A stretch of 64,000 nt of DNA from Halobacillus yeomjeoni (GCF_020171525.1 NZ_JAIVAI010000008.1:62001-126000), one strand, 5' to 3'; numbered from the stretch's first letter, positions 32,795 to 41,434 are shown. A program made the numbers and translations. Notes: generated by a model from the sequence alone, not told the origin.

Positions 32795-34132
32795 ATGAAA
32801 ACCGACGTGTTTATCGCAGGTGGTGGGGTAGGCGGCTTAGCTCTAGCGGTCAAGCTGGCTGAAAGAGGAGTCCATGTCGTCGTGGCAGAGCAGTTGACAA
32901 AAGAATCCCCCGTTTACAAAGGAGAATTGTTACAACCGAAAACGTTAGCGATTTTGGAGCGTCTCGGGGTCATTGAAGATATAGAAGACTGCGGCCATCC
33001 CATTGATCAACTGCGTTTCCAGGAAGTAACCACCCATGTAGATGAACCTCCCGAAGAAGTCAGTCTTACAGAAATGAATTACAGCCGAGTCGCCAGTCGT
33101 TTCGATCACGCCTTGATGGTCCCTCATGAAAAGACAAAAGCAATTCTGAGAAAAAAGGGAGAATTCTATGATCAATATTTTCATTACTACCCCGGTTATC
33201 GATTCAAAGGTTTTGAAAAAGGACGGGCAAAGATAAAGAAGAAGAGGGAAACGATAAACATAGAAGCTAAGGTTTATGTAGGAGCTGAAGGACGCAGTTC
33301 CCCGACGCGGGATGCAATGAACGTGAAAGTGAAACGGAAAGATTATAATCATCACTTTCTGACAGTCACCATACCGCGTCCATCAACCTTTAGTAAAGGC
33401 AAAATCATCACGTCCCCTGATCGTTTCCTAGGGTTATTCCCTCTCCCTGAAGATGAAGTGCGTACCGTGTACTTGATCAAGGCAGGAGAGTACAAAAGTA
33501 TAAAGGAAAAAGGGTTGGAGTTTTTATATCAAGCTTACAGTGAGCTTGAGCCTGAATTATCTGAAGGAGTGCGGAGCATAGATGATTGGAAGACCGTACA
33601 GCTGATGATTCCTTTTACGTACCATGTAGATTCCTATCACTCAGGAAATCTTGTACTTATCGGAGATGCAGCACACACCGTACATCCCATGGCGGGAGAA
33701 GGAATGAATTTGGCGATACAAGATGCCGATGTACTCGGTGAATTACTGGCTTGGTGTAAAGAGGAGAGTAAACCTTATCATCAATACTTACATTACTACG
33801 AGGATGTCCGTAAACCGAGAGTAGAGTTCCTTCTTCATCTAAGTCATTTATCTGCTCTCGTTTATTCTTATCATTTCGAATGGTGGAGAAATCTACGGAT
33901 GAATGCTGTACAACGAATGTTGGAAGACGACCAGCTCCACGTAAAACAAATGTTGAATATATCAGGTCTTGGCAGGTGGGATTTCTCTTGGGTCGATCGG
34001 GCTGTCCAAGGAGGTTTCCTTCCTGTAAGGAAACGAGTCATCAGTGATCACAAACAGCACAAATTCCTTTTTTCAGAAAAAGAAGACTACCCCTGGAAAA
34101 GAAGTAATAGAAAGGATGGATCGCATGAATGA
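32795..34132 (+). CDS. FAD-dependent aromatic-type monooxygenase
   Basis: A 445-aa flavoprotein of the PHBH/UbiH group, which uses FAD, NAD(P)H and O2 to hydroxylate aromatic or quinoid substrates. The ADP-binding GGGVGGLALAVKLAERG lies at residues 9-25, the E of VAEQL binds ribose, and the second FAD motif is VLIGDAAHTVHPMAGEGMNL (about 287-306). No signal peptide. ATG 32795 follows GGGGGAGGAG. The next gene, a methyltransferase, overlaps its end by 8 bases, so hydroxylation followed by O-methylation of one substrate is likely. B. subtilis lacks this pair between flhP and fabZ. The substrate is unknown. Confidence 0.82.
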   Translation: MKTDVFIAGGGVGGLALAVKLAERGVHVVVAEQLTKESPVYKGELLQPKTLAILERLGVIEDIEDCGHPIDQLRFQEVTTHVDEPPEEVSLTEMNYSRVASRFDHALMVPHEKTKAILRKKGEFYDQYFHYYPGYRFKGFEKGRAKIKKKRETINIEAKVYVGAEGRSSPTRDAMNVKVKRKDYNHHFLTVTIPRPSTFSKGKIITSPDRFLGLFPLPEDEVRTVYLIKAGEYKSIKEKGLEFLYQAYSELEPELSEGVRSIDDWKTVQLMIPFTYHVDSYHSGNLVLIGDAAHTVHPMAGEGMNLAIQDADVLGELLAWCKEESKPYHQYLHYYEDVRKPRVEFLLHLSHLSALVYSYHFEWWRNLRMNAVQRMLEDDQLHVKQMLNISGLGRWDFSWVDRAVQGGFLPVRKRVISDHKQHKFLFSEKEDYPWKRSNRKDGSHE

Positions 34133-35213
34133 ATGGGTTGTAGCTATGCAGGCGAGAAAGTGGATGAAGAAAAATGAATCGTTTTTACCTAGTTGGCACG
34201 CTTATGTGGGCTCGGAATTGGAACTTTTCGATGAGTTCAAGAAGGCTAAAACCATCGAAAAAGTAAGTGAGGACACAGGATATCCTTTAGATCTACTCGC
34301 TTCTTGGGTGAAGGTGGGAGTAGCCGTCAAACACTTGAAGAAACGGCCGAATAACCGGTATCGAACCTCTAAAAAACGCTGCGGTCCACTTATGGGAAAT
34401 GATCAGTCTCCTGGAGTTAAAGCTCTGCTGAAGGAAATGATGGAACTTCATATTCCTACCCTGCTGCAGTATCCCAAGTTCATGAAGTCCGGAGAACGTG
34501 CTGTATTCGACCACGAAAAACACGGAAGCGTAGTAGCCGAAACTTCTGCACTTTTGGAACACTTCGCCATCAAAAAAATTATTAAAATGATCAGGGATCG
34601 AAAGGTGAAGTCCATTGTGGATCTCGGATGTGGACATGGCGGGTATTTACGAAAATTAGCTGCAGAATTTCCGGATATAGAAATGATTGGTGTAGACATT
34701 AACCAAAAAGTGATTGAAGAAGCGAAAGAACTGTCCAAAGATGTTCCAAATGTGAAATTTGAAGTAGGGGATATTCAAAATTGGGAGCCTGAGGACGAGC
34801 AGAAGGTGGACGTCATCCTTCTTCATAATATATTCCACTATATTGCGCCGGAAGATAGAAGTTCAGTTCTCCATCAATTACATGAGTACGTAACAAAACG
34901 TGGTTTGATTTCTATCATCTCTCCAATTAGTGAAACGGAACACGGGGAAGCATTCTCGTCAGCTTTCAATAGTTTCTTCGTTGCTCATTCCAATCTGTTT
35001 GCATTACCTAATAAGGAAGAGTTGGAAGATATAGCTGAAAAATGCCATTTCGACTTATTCGACTTGGACCCAATCGTGAAAGAAGGTTCCTGGTATACCG
35101 GCTGGTTGAGTCCGACCACTCCAGTTATGGAGTTAAGTCAGACTCAGACTGTCGATAATGCTGAAAATACAGTTACGGCAAATAAAGTAAAGCAGGCAGA
35201 GCTTACTAGCTGA
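34125..35213 (+). CDS. SAM-dependent O-methyltransferase with N-terminal winged-helix-like domain
   Basis: A 362-aa protein. Residues 1-90 look like the winged-helix dimerisation domain of small-molecule O-methyltransferases (TIEKVSEDTGYPLDLLASWV). The SAM domain follows, with VDLGCGHGGYLRKLA (motif I, about 166-180), the acidic residue in GVDINQKVIEEA (about 189-200) and ILLHNIFHYI (motif IV). ATG 34125 overlaps the monooxygenase stop and follows AAAGGATG, so translation is coupled; a longer frame starting inside the upstream gene is unlikely. Probably methylates the hydroxylated product of the partner enzyme. Confidence 0.78.
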   Translation: MNEWVVAMQARKWMKKNESFLPSWHAYVGSELELFDEFKKAKTIEKVSEDTGYPLDLLASWVKVGVAVKHLKKRPNNRYRTSKKRCGPLMGNDQSPGVKALLKEMMELHIPTLLQYPKFMKSGERAVFDHEKHGSVVAETSALLEHFAIKKIIKMIRDRKVKSIVDLGCGHGGYLRKLAAEFPDIEMIGVDINQKVIEEAKELSKDVPNVKFEVGDIQNWEPEDEQKVDVILLHNIFHYIAPEDRSSVLHQLHEYVTKRGLISIISPISETEHGEAFSSAFNSFFVAHSNLFALPNKEELEDIAEKCHFDLFDLDPIVKEGSWYTGWLSPTTPVMELSQTQTVDNAENTVTANKVKQAELTS

Positions 35214-35245
35214 TTCTTTCATATCGAAAAGGAAAAATACCAGCA

Positions 35246-35284
35246 AAAAAACCGCTAAGGACGTAATGGACCTTAGCGGTTTCT
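35246..35284. terminator. Bidirectional terminator
   Basis: AAAACCGCTAAGG pairs with CCTTAGCGGTTT. It lies between the methyltransferase and the convergent 48-aa gene; A-rich on the left and T-rich on the right. Confidence 0.8.
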
Positions 35285-35298
35285 TCTTTATTTATTCG

Positions 35299-35445
35299 CT
35301 ACTTTATTCCCCGGCCTTGGACCAGACGGATGATAAGAACGATTAATGCGATAACCAATAATAAGTGGATCAAGTTACCGGCAATTCCACCTAGAAGACC
35401 TAATAGCCAAAGGATTAATAATACAATTAAAATGGTCCAGAGCAT
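35299..35445 (-). CDS. Lmo0937-like 48-aa membrane protein
   Basis: A very small membrane protein made almost entirely of two hydrophobic helices: it starts MLWTILIVLLILWLLG, passes a glycine turn (GGIAGN) and ends IIRLVQGRGIK. This is the lmo0937 family, common in Firmicutes and often stress-induced. The start follows AAAAGGAGGG, a near-perfect ribosome binding site. It is too short for usual ORF cut-offs. Confidence 0.85.
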   Translation of the reverse strand: MLWTILIVLLILWLLGLLGGIAGNLIHLLLVIALIVLIIRLVQGRGIK

Positions 35446-35487
35446 AGTATCCCTCCTTTTATCTTGAATGGTGAATCTAATTTTATA

Positions 35488-35513
35488 TTTTCCTAAAAGA
35501 ATCGTTTTGAAAC
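35488..35513 (-). promoter_or_regulatory. Candidate SigB promoter of the 48-aa gene
   Basis: On the minus strand GTTTCA, 14-bp spacer, GGAAAA; close to the SigB consensus GTTTAA-N13-15-GGGTAT. Stress induction of this family fits. Confidence 0.4.
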
Positions 35514-35574
35514 AATTGAATCAAAATATTCTACATACACTGCGATTTATGAAAAACAGGGTTTGAAATATATT

Positions 35575-35603
35575 TTGTCCAAAAGGCTTGTGACCTATAT
35601 AAT
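35575..35603 (+). promoter_or_regulatory. SigA-type promoter of fabZ
   Basis: TTGTCC, 17-bp spacer, perfect TATAAT (35598-35603), 33 bases before the start codon. Confidence 0.7.
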
Positions 35604-35636
35604 AAATGATGTAGGAAAAAGGAAAGGAGTCTGCTT

Positions 35637-36059
35637 ATGTTGGATATTCAAGAAATTAAAGAAATCATCCCTCACCGTTATCCTTTTCTTCTCATCGATC
35701 AAGTAGAAGAGGTTGTTGAAGGAGAACGTGCTGTAGGGTATAAAAATGTGACGGTAAATGAACCGTTTTTCCAAGGTCATTTTCCTGGCTACCCAGTTAT
35801 GCCTGGCGTATTGATTACAGAAGCTCTGGCTCAAATGGGAGCAGTAGCGATGCTGAAAAAAGAAGAAAATCAAGGTAAATTGGCATTCTTCACAGGAATT
35901 GATAAGTGCCGTTTCAAGCGTCAAGTGAAACCAGGTGATCGTTTGAAACTGGAAGTGGAAATTGTCCGTTTAAAAGGACCGATGGGTAAAGGAAAAGCGA
36001 AAGCTACCGTTGATGGAGAAGTCGCTTGTGAAGCGGAAATTATGTTTGCGTTGAAATAA
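35637..36059 (+). CDS. fabZ: (3R)-hydroxyacyl-ACP dehydratase FabZ
   Basis: Dehydrates 3-hydroxyacyl-ACP in fatty acid elongation. The 140-aa hot-dog protein keeps the catalytic His48 ([12 protein letters not shown]) and Glu62 (ITEALAQMG). ATG 35637 follows AAAGGAG by 7 bases. It has its own promoter and terminator, and occupies the place of ywpB downstream of flhP. Confidence 0.96.
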   Translation: MLDIQEIKEIIPHRYPFLLIDQVEEVVEGERAVGYKNVTVNEPFFQGHFPGYPVMPGVLITEALAQMGAVAMLKKEENQGKLAFFTGIDKCRFKRQVKPGDRLKLEVEIVRLKGPMGKGKAKATVDGEVACEAEIMFALK

Positions 36060-36065
36060 ACGTTT

Positions 36066-36098
36066 TAAGACTCAGGGGTTAACCTTGAGTCTTTTTTT
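36066..36098 (+). terminator. Terminator of fabZ
   Basis: AAGACTCAGGG pairs with CCTTGAGTCTT, followed by T7. Confidence 0.88.
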
Positions 36099-36177
36099 AT
36101 GAAATTGGTGTTACTGTCATATTATGGTACAATCTCTAACAGATACTTACAGCTATGAAACTATGAAAACAAAGGGG

Positions 36178-37656
36178 ATGTACCAAATCAAAAAAATGAA
36201 AAAGGTATTAAAAACGATTGTTGGTATGGCTTTATTAGGCTCCGCTATAGTAATGAGTCCAAATCATGTCCAGGGGCAGGAAAGTGTAGCGGATCAATGT
36301 AATTACACACCGGTAAAAGGAGAAAATCCTGACTATCAGACCATCAATTGCTTACTTACAGAAACGGCGATTGCACACGATACTCCACCTGAGATCGTCA
36401 AAGCGATTGCTGAAAAGGAAAGCGGCTGGAAGCAGTTTGATGAAAATGGTGACCCACTGCTTTCCTCTGATGGAGGCATAGGAATCATGCAGTTGACCAA
36501 CCAATCCTCTTTCGATCAGGAAAAGCTGAAGAACAACATTGCTTATAATATAGATGCTGGTGTCGAAGTGCTCAACGATAAATTCAATCGAAACGATTTA
36601 CCAGTGATCAATAATGGGGAGCGCTCAGTCATTGAGCATTGGTATTTCGCTGTCATGGCTTATAACGGAACAAAACCTGTGAACAGCCCGGTCAAGAAGG
36701 ATAGTGGTGAGAGAAATCATGAAGCGTATCAGGAATTGGTTTTTAACAAAATACACAATACTTTAGGCTATCGGTTAGGCGTCGAAGAAATGAAATTTGA
36801 TTCCGGTGATTTCGAATATGACCCAGACAGCAGTAAAAGTATTGTTTTTAAGAAAGGCCACTATCATTTTTTAATTCCATTTACGAAGTCCAAACACTTT
36901 TATGAACAAGGCCAATCTATAGGTGCGGTTACTGATATGAAGGTACGTGAGAGACCTTCGACATCGAGTTCTCAAATTGCTCAACTAAGAGTAGGGGAAG
37001 TGGCTGAAGTCACAGGATCTCATGCTTATGAAGAGGTGGAAGGGAAGTCCAATCCATTTGTTTTTTATCCGGTTACCTTGAATGACGGAAAAAAAGGATA
37101 TGTCGCATCCAGTTATCTCCGTAATAAATTCAAAGACGTCCCCCGAGGGCATTATTCGGTTCAACCGATTGAAGATCTTTATGATATGAATTTGCTTAAA
37201 GGGAAGTCGGAAGATGTATTTGGTTTTGGAGAAGGATTAAGTCGTGTCCATACAGCTTTATTTCTTCTTAGAGCCCAGAATATATCCACTGAAAACCGAC
37301 CGGATCCAGGTTTTGACGATGTAAATAAAGATACGAAATACTATGAGGAAATTGCAGCTATCGCAGATGAGGGGATTTTTGTCGGTGATGGGAAAAATCG
37401 TTTCAACCCGAATCAAACGTTAACTCGTAAAGAAATGGCTGTCCTTTTGCAGAGAGTATACAACTTCGACGATACTTCAGAAGATCATCCGTTTACTGAT
37501 GTGAGCGAGGGCATATGGTACGACGAAGCGGTGAAGCGGATTTACGCCGCTGACATTACCAAAGGTGTAGGAGATAATAAATTCGCACCTGATGAGGTCG
37601 TGACCAGGGAACAGTTCGCAGCATTCTTGACCCGTTCCATCGACTATAGGAAATAA
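36178..37656 (+). CDS. Secreted SLT-like/SH3b protein with SLH domains
   Basis: A cell-surface protein of about 492 aa. In order: signal peptide (ending near VQGQE), a lysozyme-like transglycosylase domain (about 55-190: AIAEKESGWKQF with a candidate catalytic Glu, GIGIMQLTNQ, FAVMAYNGT), an SH3b domain (about 255-325) and three SLH repeats (about 335-492) for binding pyruvylated wall polymer. It probably trims or remodels peptidoglycan at the surface. The start is uncertain: ATG 36163, 36178 and 36196 are in frame and none has a well-spaced ribosome binding site (AAAGGGG overlaps 36178). Monocistronic. Confidence 0.8.
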   Translation: MYQIKKMKKVLKTIVGMALLGSAIVMSPNHVQGQESVADQCNYTPVKGENPDYQTINCLLTETAIAHDTPPEIVKAIAEKESGWKQFDENGDPLLSSDGGIGIMQLTNQSSFDQEKLKNNIAYNIDAGVEVLNDKFNRNDLPVINNGERSVIEHWYFAVMAYNGTKPVNSPVKKDSGERNHEAYQELVFNKIHNTLGYRLGVEEMKFDSGDFEYDPDSSKSIVFKKGHYHFLIPFTKSKHFYEQGQSIGAVTDMKVRERPSTSSSQIAQLRVGEVAEVTGSHAYEEVEGKSNPFVFYPVTLNDGKKGYVASSYLRNKFKDVPRGHYSVQPIEDLYDMNLLKGKSEDVFGFGEGLSRVHTALFLLRAQNISTENRPDPGFDDVNKDTKYYEEIAAIADEGIFVGDGKNRFNPNQTLTRKEMAVLLQRVYNFDDTSEDHPFTDVSEGIWYDEAVKRIYAADITKGVGDNKFAPDEVVTREQFAAFLTRSIDYRK

Positions 37657-37661
37657 TTTAG

Positions 37662-37698
37662 AAAGAACTCCAGAATGAAATCTGGGGTTCTTTTTTTG
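37662..37698 (+). terminator. Terminator of the SLH protein gene
   Basis: AAGAACTCCAGA pairs with TCTGGGGTTCTT, followed by T7. Confidence 0.88.
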
Positions 37699-37758
37699 GA
37701 TGGAATGGTGAAATAAGGGAATGCTATGTTAGATCAATATTATAAGGAGGAACAAGAA

Positions 37759-38040
37759 ATGAAAACATTGCCACTGAAATTGCTGATTGCTCTATTAACT
37801 TTTTCTCTGCTGGGAGCCTGTGCTAATGAAGAAGAACCTAAAGAAGAAAACAATAATACTGAAGAGAACATGAATGAAGAAGAAAACAACAATACAGAAG
37901 AAAATATGAACGAAGAAGAGAACAACAGTGAAGGTGAAATGGAAGACGAAGGTGGAGAAGGGCAGGAAAATAAAACAGACGGAGATAATAGCTCGACAGA
38001 AGAAGATATGACCAATGAAGATACCGAAGACCAGGAATAA
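37759..38040 (+). CDS. Highly acidic repeat lipoprotein (93 aa)
   Basis: After the signal peptide and lipobox L-G-A-C (about residue 20), the mature part is nearly all Glu, Asn, Asp, Thr and Gly. It contains a near-perfect tandem duplication of a 12-13 residue unit (NNNTEENMNEEE), so the gene is itself a DNA repeat and prone to length change. Such acidic tails are typical of halophile surface proteins. ATG 37759 follows AAGGAGG by 8 bases. No family function is recognised. Confidence 0.75.
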   Translation: MKTLPLKLLIALLTFSLLGACANEEEPKEENNNTEENMNEEENNNTEENMNEEENNSEGEMEDEGGEGQENKTDGDNSSTEEDMTNEDTEDQE

Positions 38041-38064
38041 AAGCCGCTGATCAGCGGCTTTTAT
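38037..38064. terminator. Bidirectional terminator
   Basis: A perfect 24-bp palindrome centred on CTGATCAG with A4 and T4 flanks; it ends the acidic lipoprotein gene and overlaps the last codons of the convergent 61-aa gene. Confidence 0.8.
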
Positions 38065-38236
38065 TATTGTTTTGAAACGAAAGAATGGAAGAAATAAAAA
38101 GGATGCAGATTCCGCCAATCGTTAAGATGGGGACTAAAAAATCGAGGATATTCAAAAAATCGATTAAATATAATCCAATTCCAAAAAAGAAAGCAATGAT
38201 ACCTATTCGTGCCAGCATCGAAGGAAAGGAATTCAT
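38051..38236 (-). CDS. Small two-helix membrane protein (61 aa)
   Basis: A 61-aa hydrophobic protein: a short basic N-terminus, helix 1 (IGIIAFFFGIGLYLI), helix 2 (about 33-53, ILTIGGICILFISSI) and a polar tail. The start at 38236 follows GGGTGATC, which matches the outer part of the anti-Shine-Dalgarno. It lies 55 bases downstream of yjfB on the same strand and may share its SigD promoter. No family recognised. Confidence 0.6.
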   Translation of the reverse strand: MNSFPSMLARIGIIAFFFGIGLYLIDFLNILDFLVPILTIGGICILFISSILSFQNNNKSR

Positions 38237-38291
38237 TGATCACCCAGCTTTCGTTAAGGTCATGGGAGCGGATGAACCACTCTCGCCATTG

Positions 38292-38471
38292 TTACCCTCT
38301 TAAGTCGATCTTGTTGCCTAAGTCCGGATGAGGGATAGATTTTTCAAGCATTTCAACCATTTGATTCCCTTTACTCTCAGCATCTCCGATCGCCTTATCC
38401 ATAACGGATAGGGATGCCTGCTGTTTGACTTGGGTTGTACTCATCATCATCGATAAAGCTGCTATATCCAT
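38292..38471 (-). CDS. yjfB: YjfB family putative motility protein
   Basis: A 59-aa soluble protein beginning MDIAALSMMMS and ending with the PHPDLGNKIDL motif of the YjfB_motility family. Its start follows GGGAGGAGGGAG. A textbook SigD promoter lies 25 bases upstream, so it belongs to the flagellar/chemotaxis regulon. The exact role is unknown. It is shorter than usual ORF cut-offs and lies in a region with no other credible gene. Confidence 0.88.
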   Translation of the reverse strand: MDIAALSMMMSTTQVKQQASLSVMDKAIGDAESKGNQMVEMLEKSIPHPDLGNKIDLRG

Positions 38472-38495
38472 CTTGCTCCCTCCTCCCTACTTTAA

Positions 38496-38522
38496 TTATC
38501 GGCTGTGTGAGAAGTTCATTTA
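38496..38522 (-). promoter_or_regulatory. SigD promoter of yjfB
   Basis: On the minus strand TAAA, 15-bp spacer, GCCGATAA; the consensus is TAAA-N15-GCCGATAT, so only the last base differs. Confidence 0.85.
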
Positions 38523-38605
38523 GTCGTAATAATCGCAATTTAAAACACATCCAATTAAAGTTTCTCCGAATCCACCCCATGATAGTTTTTCTGCTTAATA
38601 AAGTA

Positions 38606-39031
38606 GGCTCTGTTAAAGTCTGTTGTTGATATTTTAAACGATTACTAAATAGTCCTCGTCTGGGATTAGGTGTCCGGTCCGTTATTTACGCAGAGCATGG
38701 GATGGCAGGGAAAACAGTCTGCTTTTCGCGACTACGTTCTCCGGGGTCTCACCTTGTTCCTTTTTCCCTGCCATCCCTTTCGTAGTTGGTGTAACCGACT
38801 TAGGTAATGGCCTTTCTGACCCTCCTACTTTGAAGAGGCTGCCTTTTAGAATGGCGAGACTCCTGTGGGATAAAGGTACATCGTGAGACCCCGGAAGGCG
38901 CAGCCTGAGGAGGCTCACGGTACCCCACGGAAAGCGAGTCATTCTAAAAGGCCGCCTCATACATATCCCAGGCCAGAAAGAGCTGATATTAGCTCACATA
39001 TGAAATAACAGCATCAAGTAATAACAGAGCC
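38606..39031. mobile_element. MITE-like element, copy 4 (426 bp)
   Basis: GGCTCTGTTA/TAACAGAGCC termini. Flanking octamers ATAAAGTA and GATAAGTA are similar but not identical. Like copy 2 it lacks the CAGGAGTCTACCTG arm, and it has lost about 20 bp more from the left hairpin. The ORF on the minus strand is spurious. Confidence 0.85.
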
Positions 39032-39226
39032 GATAAGTAAATCAAGCAACAGTCATGAATTTATTCATTATAAAAGATGAAGCATGTTTATTAAGGGATT
39101 GTTATCTGTTGGAAAATGGACGAGGCTTATGTAGAATGAAAAGTAGAACGAAAGATTCAGAAATCACAAGTTTTATGAGTTTTTCATTGGTTTGTAAGTG
39201 GAATAAGCGAATAGAGGTGATGAAAA

Positions 39227-39847
39227 GTGAAGTATAGAACGGCGAATGATTTAAAAGATTTATTGTTAGAAGACCATGAAAAGGTAGTCAATGAGATTGC
39301 CCAAGAAAGTGTAGATGTATATGTGCACCTTCATAACGCATTCCAGGATACCTACCTTCCCGATGACACCTTATACCAATTTATTTTCCGTCACTTTTTC
39401 CGCTTGGATAATCCGAGTTTGACTAAGGAATTCGAAGTGGAGTATTTCAAGTTGATGGAAGAACAGCGCGGGTGTGAACGACCGAACATTGTTCAAATCA
39501 CTAAGAAACTCTATGAAGTTAAAAATCATAAAGGGAACCCTACGATGCAGTTTCCTTTAGCGGCTTCCATGCTGCATGCGATCAACCCTGAATTTCCAAG
39601 CTATGATGGAGATATTGTGAAAGCATTCGATTTTTCATCTACGTATCACCTATCAGGGTTCGATAAGAAAATGAGGCGTTACATTGAACAATATCAACAT
39701 TTATACCATACGTATCGTGAGCTTCTGGAAGATGAAGCTTTAGAGCCACTTTTCGTTCACTTCGATGAACGTTTCCGTGACTATGCCCTTCCAAGAGTGA
39801 AGAAACTGGACTTGATGGTTTCACAACTTGGCAATTCCCTGCAATGA
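39227..39847 (+). CDS. Hypothetical protein (206 aa)
   Basis: A soluble, helix-rich 206-aa protein without signal peptide. The stretch LAASMLHAINPEFPSYDGDIV (about residues 110-130) resembles the helical K-M-L-H-x-I-N-P-x-x-P-I-Y-D motif seen in small uncharacterised proteins related to HhH-GPD folds; this is a weak link. GTG 39227 follows AGAGGTGATG. It is monocistronic, flanked by a MITE and a terminator. I cannot assign a function. Confidence 0.6.
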   Translation: MKYRTANDLKDLLLEDHEKVVNEIAQESVDVYVHLHNAFQDTYLPDDTLYQFIFRHFFRLDNPSLTKEFEVEYFKLMEEQRGCERPNIVQITKKLYEVKNHKGNPTMQFPLAASMLHAINPEFPSYDGDIVKAFDFSSTYHLSGFDKKMRRYIEQYQHLYHTYRELLEDEALEPLFVHFDERFRDYALPRVKKLDLMVSQLGNSLQ

Positions 39848-39850
39848 ACA

Positions 39851-39880
39851 TAAACCGAATCCGAGAGGGTTCGGTTTTTT
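39851..39880 (+). terminator. Terminator of the 206-aa gene
   Basis: AAACCGAA-tccgagaggg-TTCGGTTT with T6 tail. Confidence 0.88.
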
Positions 39881-39881
39881 A

Positions 39882-39909
39882 CTTGTCCGGAAGGTCCCAT
39901 TCGGACAAG
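39882..39909. promoter_or_regulatory. 8-bp inverted repeat upstream of the RND operon
   Basis: CTTGTCCG and CGGACAAG flank 12 bases, about 195 bp before the pump genes. It could be an operator or a second hairpin behind the terminator. The interval 39910-40102 otherwise shows no gene. Confidence 0.35.
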
Positions 39910-40102
39910 AACGGTGATAGTGAGACAGACACAATATTGTCATTTTAGACAACCGTCTACAAGTTGCAATACATATAGCCATTTAGTAACATTATTCGTA
40001 ATTATGGCAGTGTACGAAAGCTTTTTGAAGACATACATGTGAAGGGTGAGTTGTTCAGGGTGAAAGCTTACTCATTTTACATATAAAGAGAGGAAGACTC
40101 GA

Positions 40103-41434
40103 ATGAAAAGAATCGTTCCACTAGTATTTATGGTGATATTGTTAGTTGCATGTTCAGATGAACGATCTTCGGAAGAAAAGAAAGAACGTGTGACACCTGT
40201 GGAAACGGCTCTCGTTGAGAAAGACGATTTCATCATTGAACGTAAAATTGTAGGTCGTGCAGAGACATCCCAATCGTCCGCTGTTATTCCAAAGACACCA
40301 GGAGAACTCGTTTCTTTGAAAGTATCAAAAGGGGATCGAGTCGTGGAAGGACAAACCTTAGCAGTTGTTGACCCCGGGGATGGAGAAAGTCAAATTCAGC
40401 TCCAAAAATTAGCTGTCGAGCAGGCGGAAAAACAATTGGAAAACTCTGAAATAGCGGAGCAGCAAGCAGAGCTTGGTTTAGAAAATGCGCAAGAACAGGT
40501 GGATCTCGCAGAAGAGGCTTCTCAAACACAAAGTAGTCAGAGTTCGCAGGCAATCGAAGCAGCCAGACAACAATATGAGCAAGCTCAAGCACTGGCTGAC
40601 CAGACGAAACAGTTAGTGGAAGAGGGAAGTGTACCAGAAGCCTTTTACGAACAAGCTCAAAATCGGGCCGATCAAGCTCACGCCCAATACCAGCAATTAA
40701 AGAATCAACAAAAGCCTTCTTCTTCTGCGGTGTCTCAAGCTAAAACCCAGGTGAACCAGGCGGAACAACAGCTGAAACAAGCGCGTGTGTCAGTAGAACA
40801 AGCGCAGCTTCAAGTAGAGCAAGCGAAGGTTCAGTTGAATCAGGCTGAAGATCAATCTGCCAATCAGGTAATAACAGCTCCTTCTGGAGGAGAGGTTGCT
40901 GCATTGAATGCAGGCAAAGGGGATTTTGTAACCTCTCAGCAACCTTTTGCAACAATCGTCACTCTCAACCCGATGACTGTCACAGCATCGGTTACTGCAG
41001 AACAACTGAGTCTTTTTGAAAAAGGGGAGCAGTTGGAAGTTGAGGTGGATGCTATAGAACAGACGATGACTTCAACGGTCCAGTATATCTCTTCAGTACC
41101 CGATGATACCGGCTTATATCCTGTTGAAGCTGCCGTTGATAATAAAGAAGAGAATATTAAGCCGGGCATGATGGCTTCCTTTATTTTACCTGAACTGGTG
41201 GTGGAAAAATCATGGATTGTACCTACGGATGCAATCGTTGAAGACAGCGGAGAAACTTTCCTCTATTATGTGAAGGAAGATAAGGCGGTCAAAGTTGAGG
41301 TCGAAGTCATAGAGTCCCAGACGGACAAAACCGCCATTGATGCAGACCTTCCAGTGGACGCGGAGGTCATTACGACAGGACAGTTGACCTTGGATGATGG
41401 AAGCAAAGTGACCATCATGAAGGAGGACGTCTAA
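40103..41434 (+). CDS. RND efflux periplasmic-adaptor-type lipoprotein (HlyD family)
   Basis: Membrane fusion subunit of a tripartite-type pump. The 443-aa protein has a lipobox L-V-A-C at the N-terminus (Cys near residue 17), a split lipoyl/barrel-sandwich domain (PGELVSLKVSKGDRV and TAPSGGEVAALNAGKGD), a very long Gln/Glu-rich coiled coil (about 100-255) and a beta-barrel region. The stop precedes the transporter GTG directly. In Gram-positives without an outer membrane such proteins sit on the outer face of the cytoplasmic membrane. Confidence 0.88.
   Translation: MKRIVPLVFMVILLVACSDERSSEEKKERVTPVETALVEKDDFIIERKIVGRAETSQSSAVIPKTPGELVSLKVSKGDRVVEGQTLAVVDPGDGESQIQLQKLAVEQAEKQLENSEIAEQQAELGLENAQEQVDLAEEASQTQSSQSSQAIEAARQQYEQAQALADQTKQLVEEGSVPEAFYEQAQNRADQAHAQYQQLKNQQKPSSSAVSQAKTQVNQAEQQLKQARVSVEQAQLQVEQAKVQLNQAEDQSANQVITAPSGGEVAALNAGKGDFVTSQQPFATIVTLNPMTVTASVTAEQLSLFEKGEQLEVEVDAIEQTMTSTVQYISSVPDDTGLYPVEAAVDNKEENIKPGMMASFILPELVVEKSWIVPTDAIVEDSGETFLYYVKEDKAVKVEVEVIESQTDKTAIDADLPVDAEVITTGQLTLDDGSKVTIMKEDV

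Noticed and set aside
37795-38118. 107-aa Phe-rich minus-strand ORF
   Set aside because: Pure antisense of the Glu/Asn repeats in the acidic lipoprotein gene.
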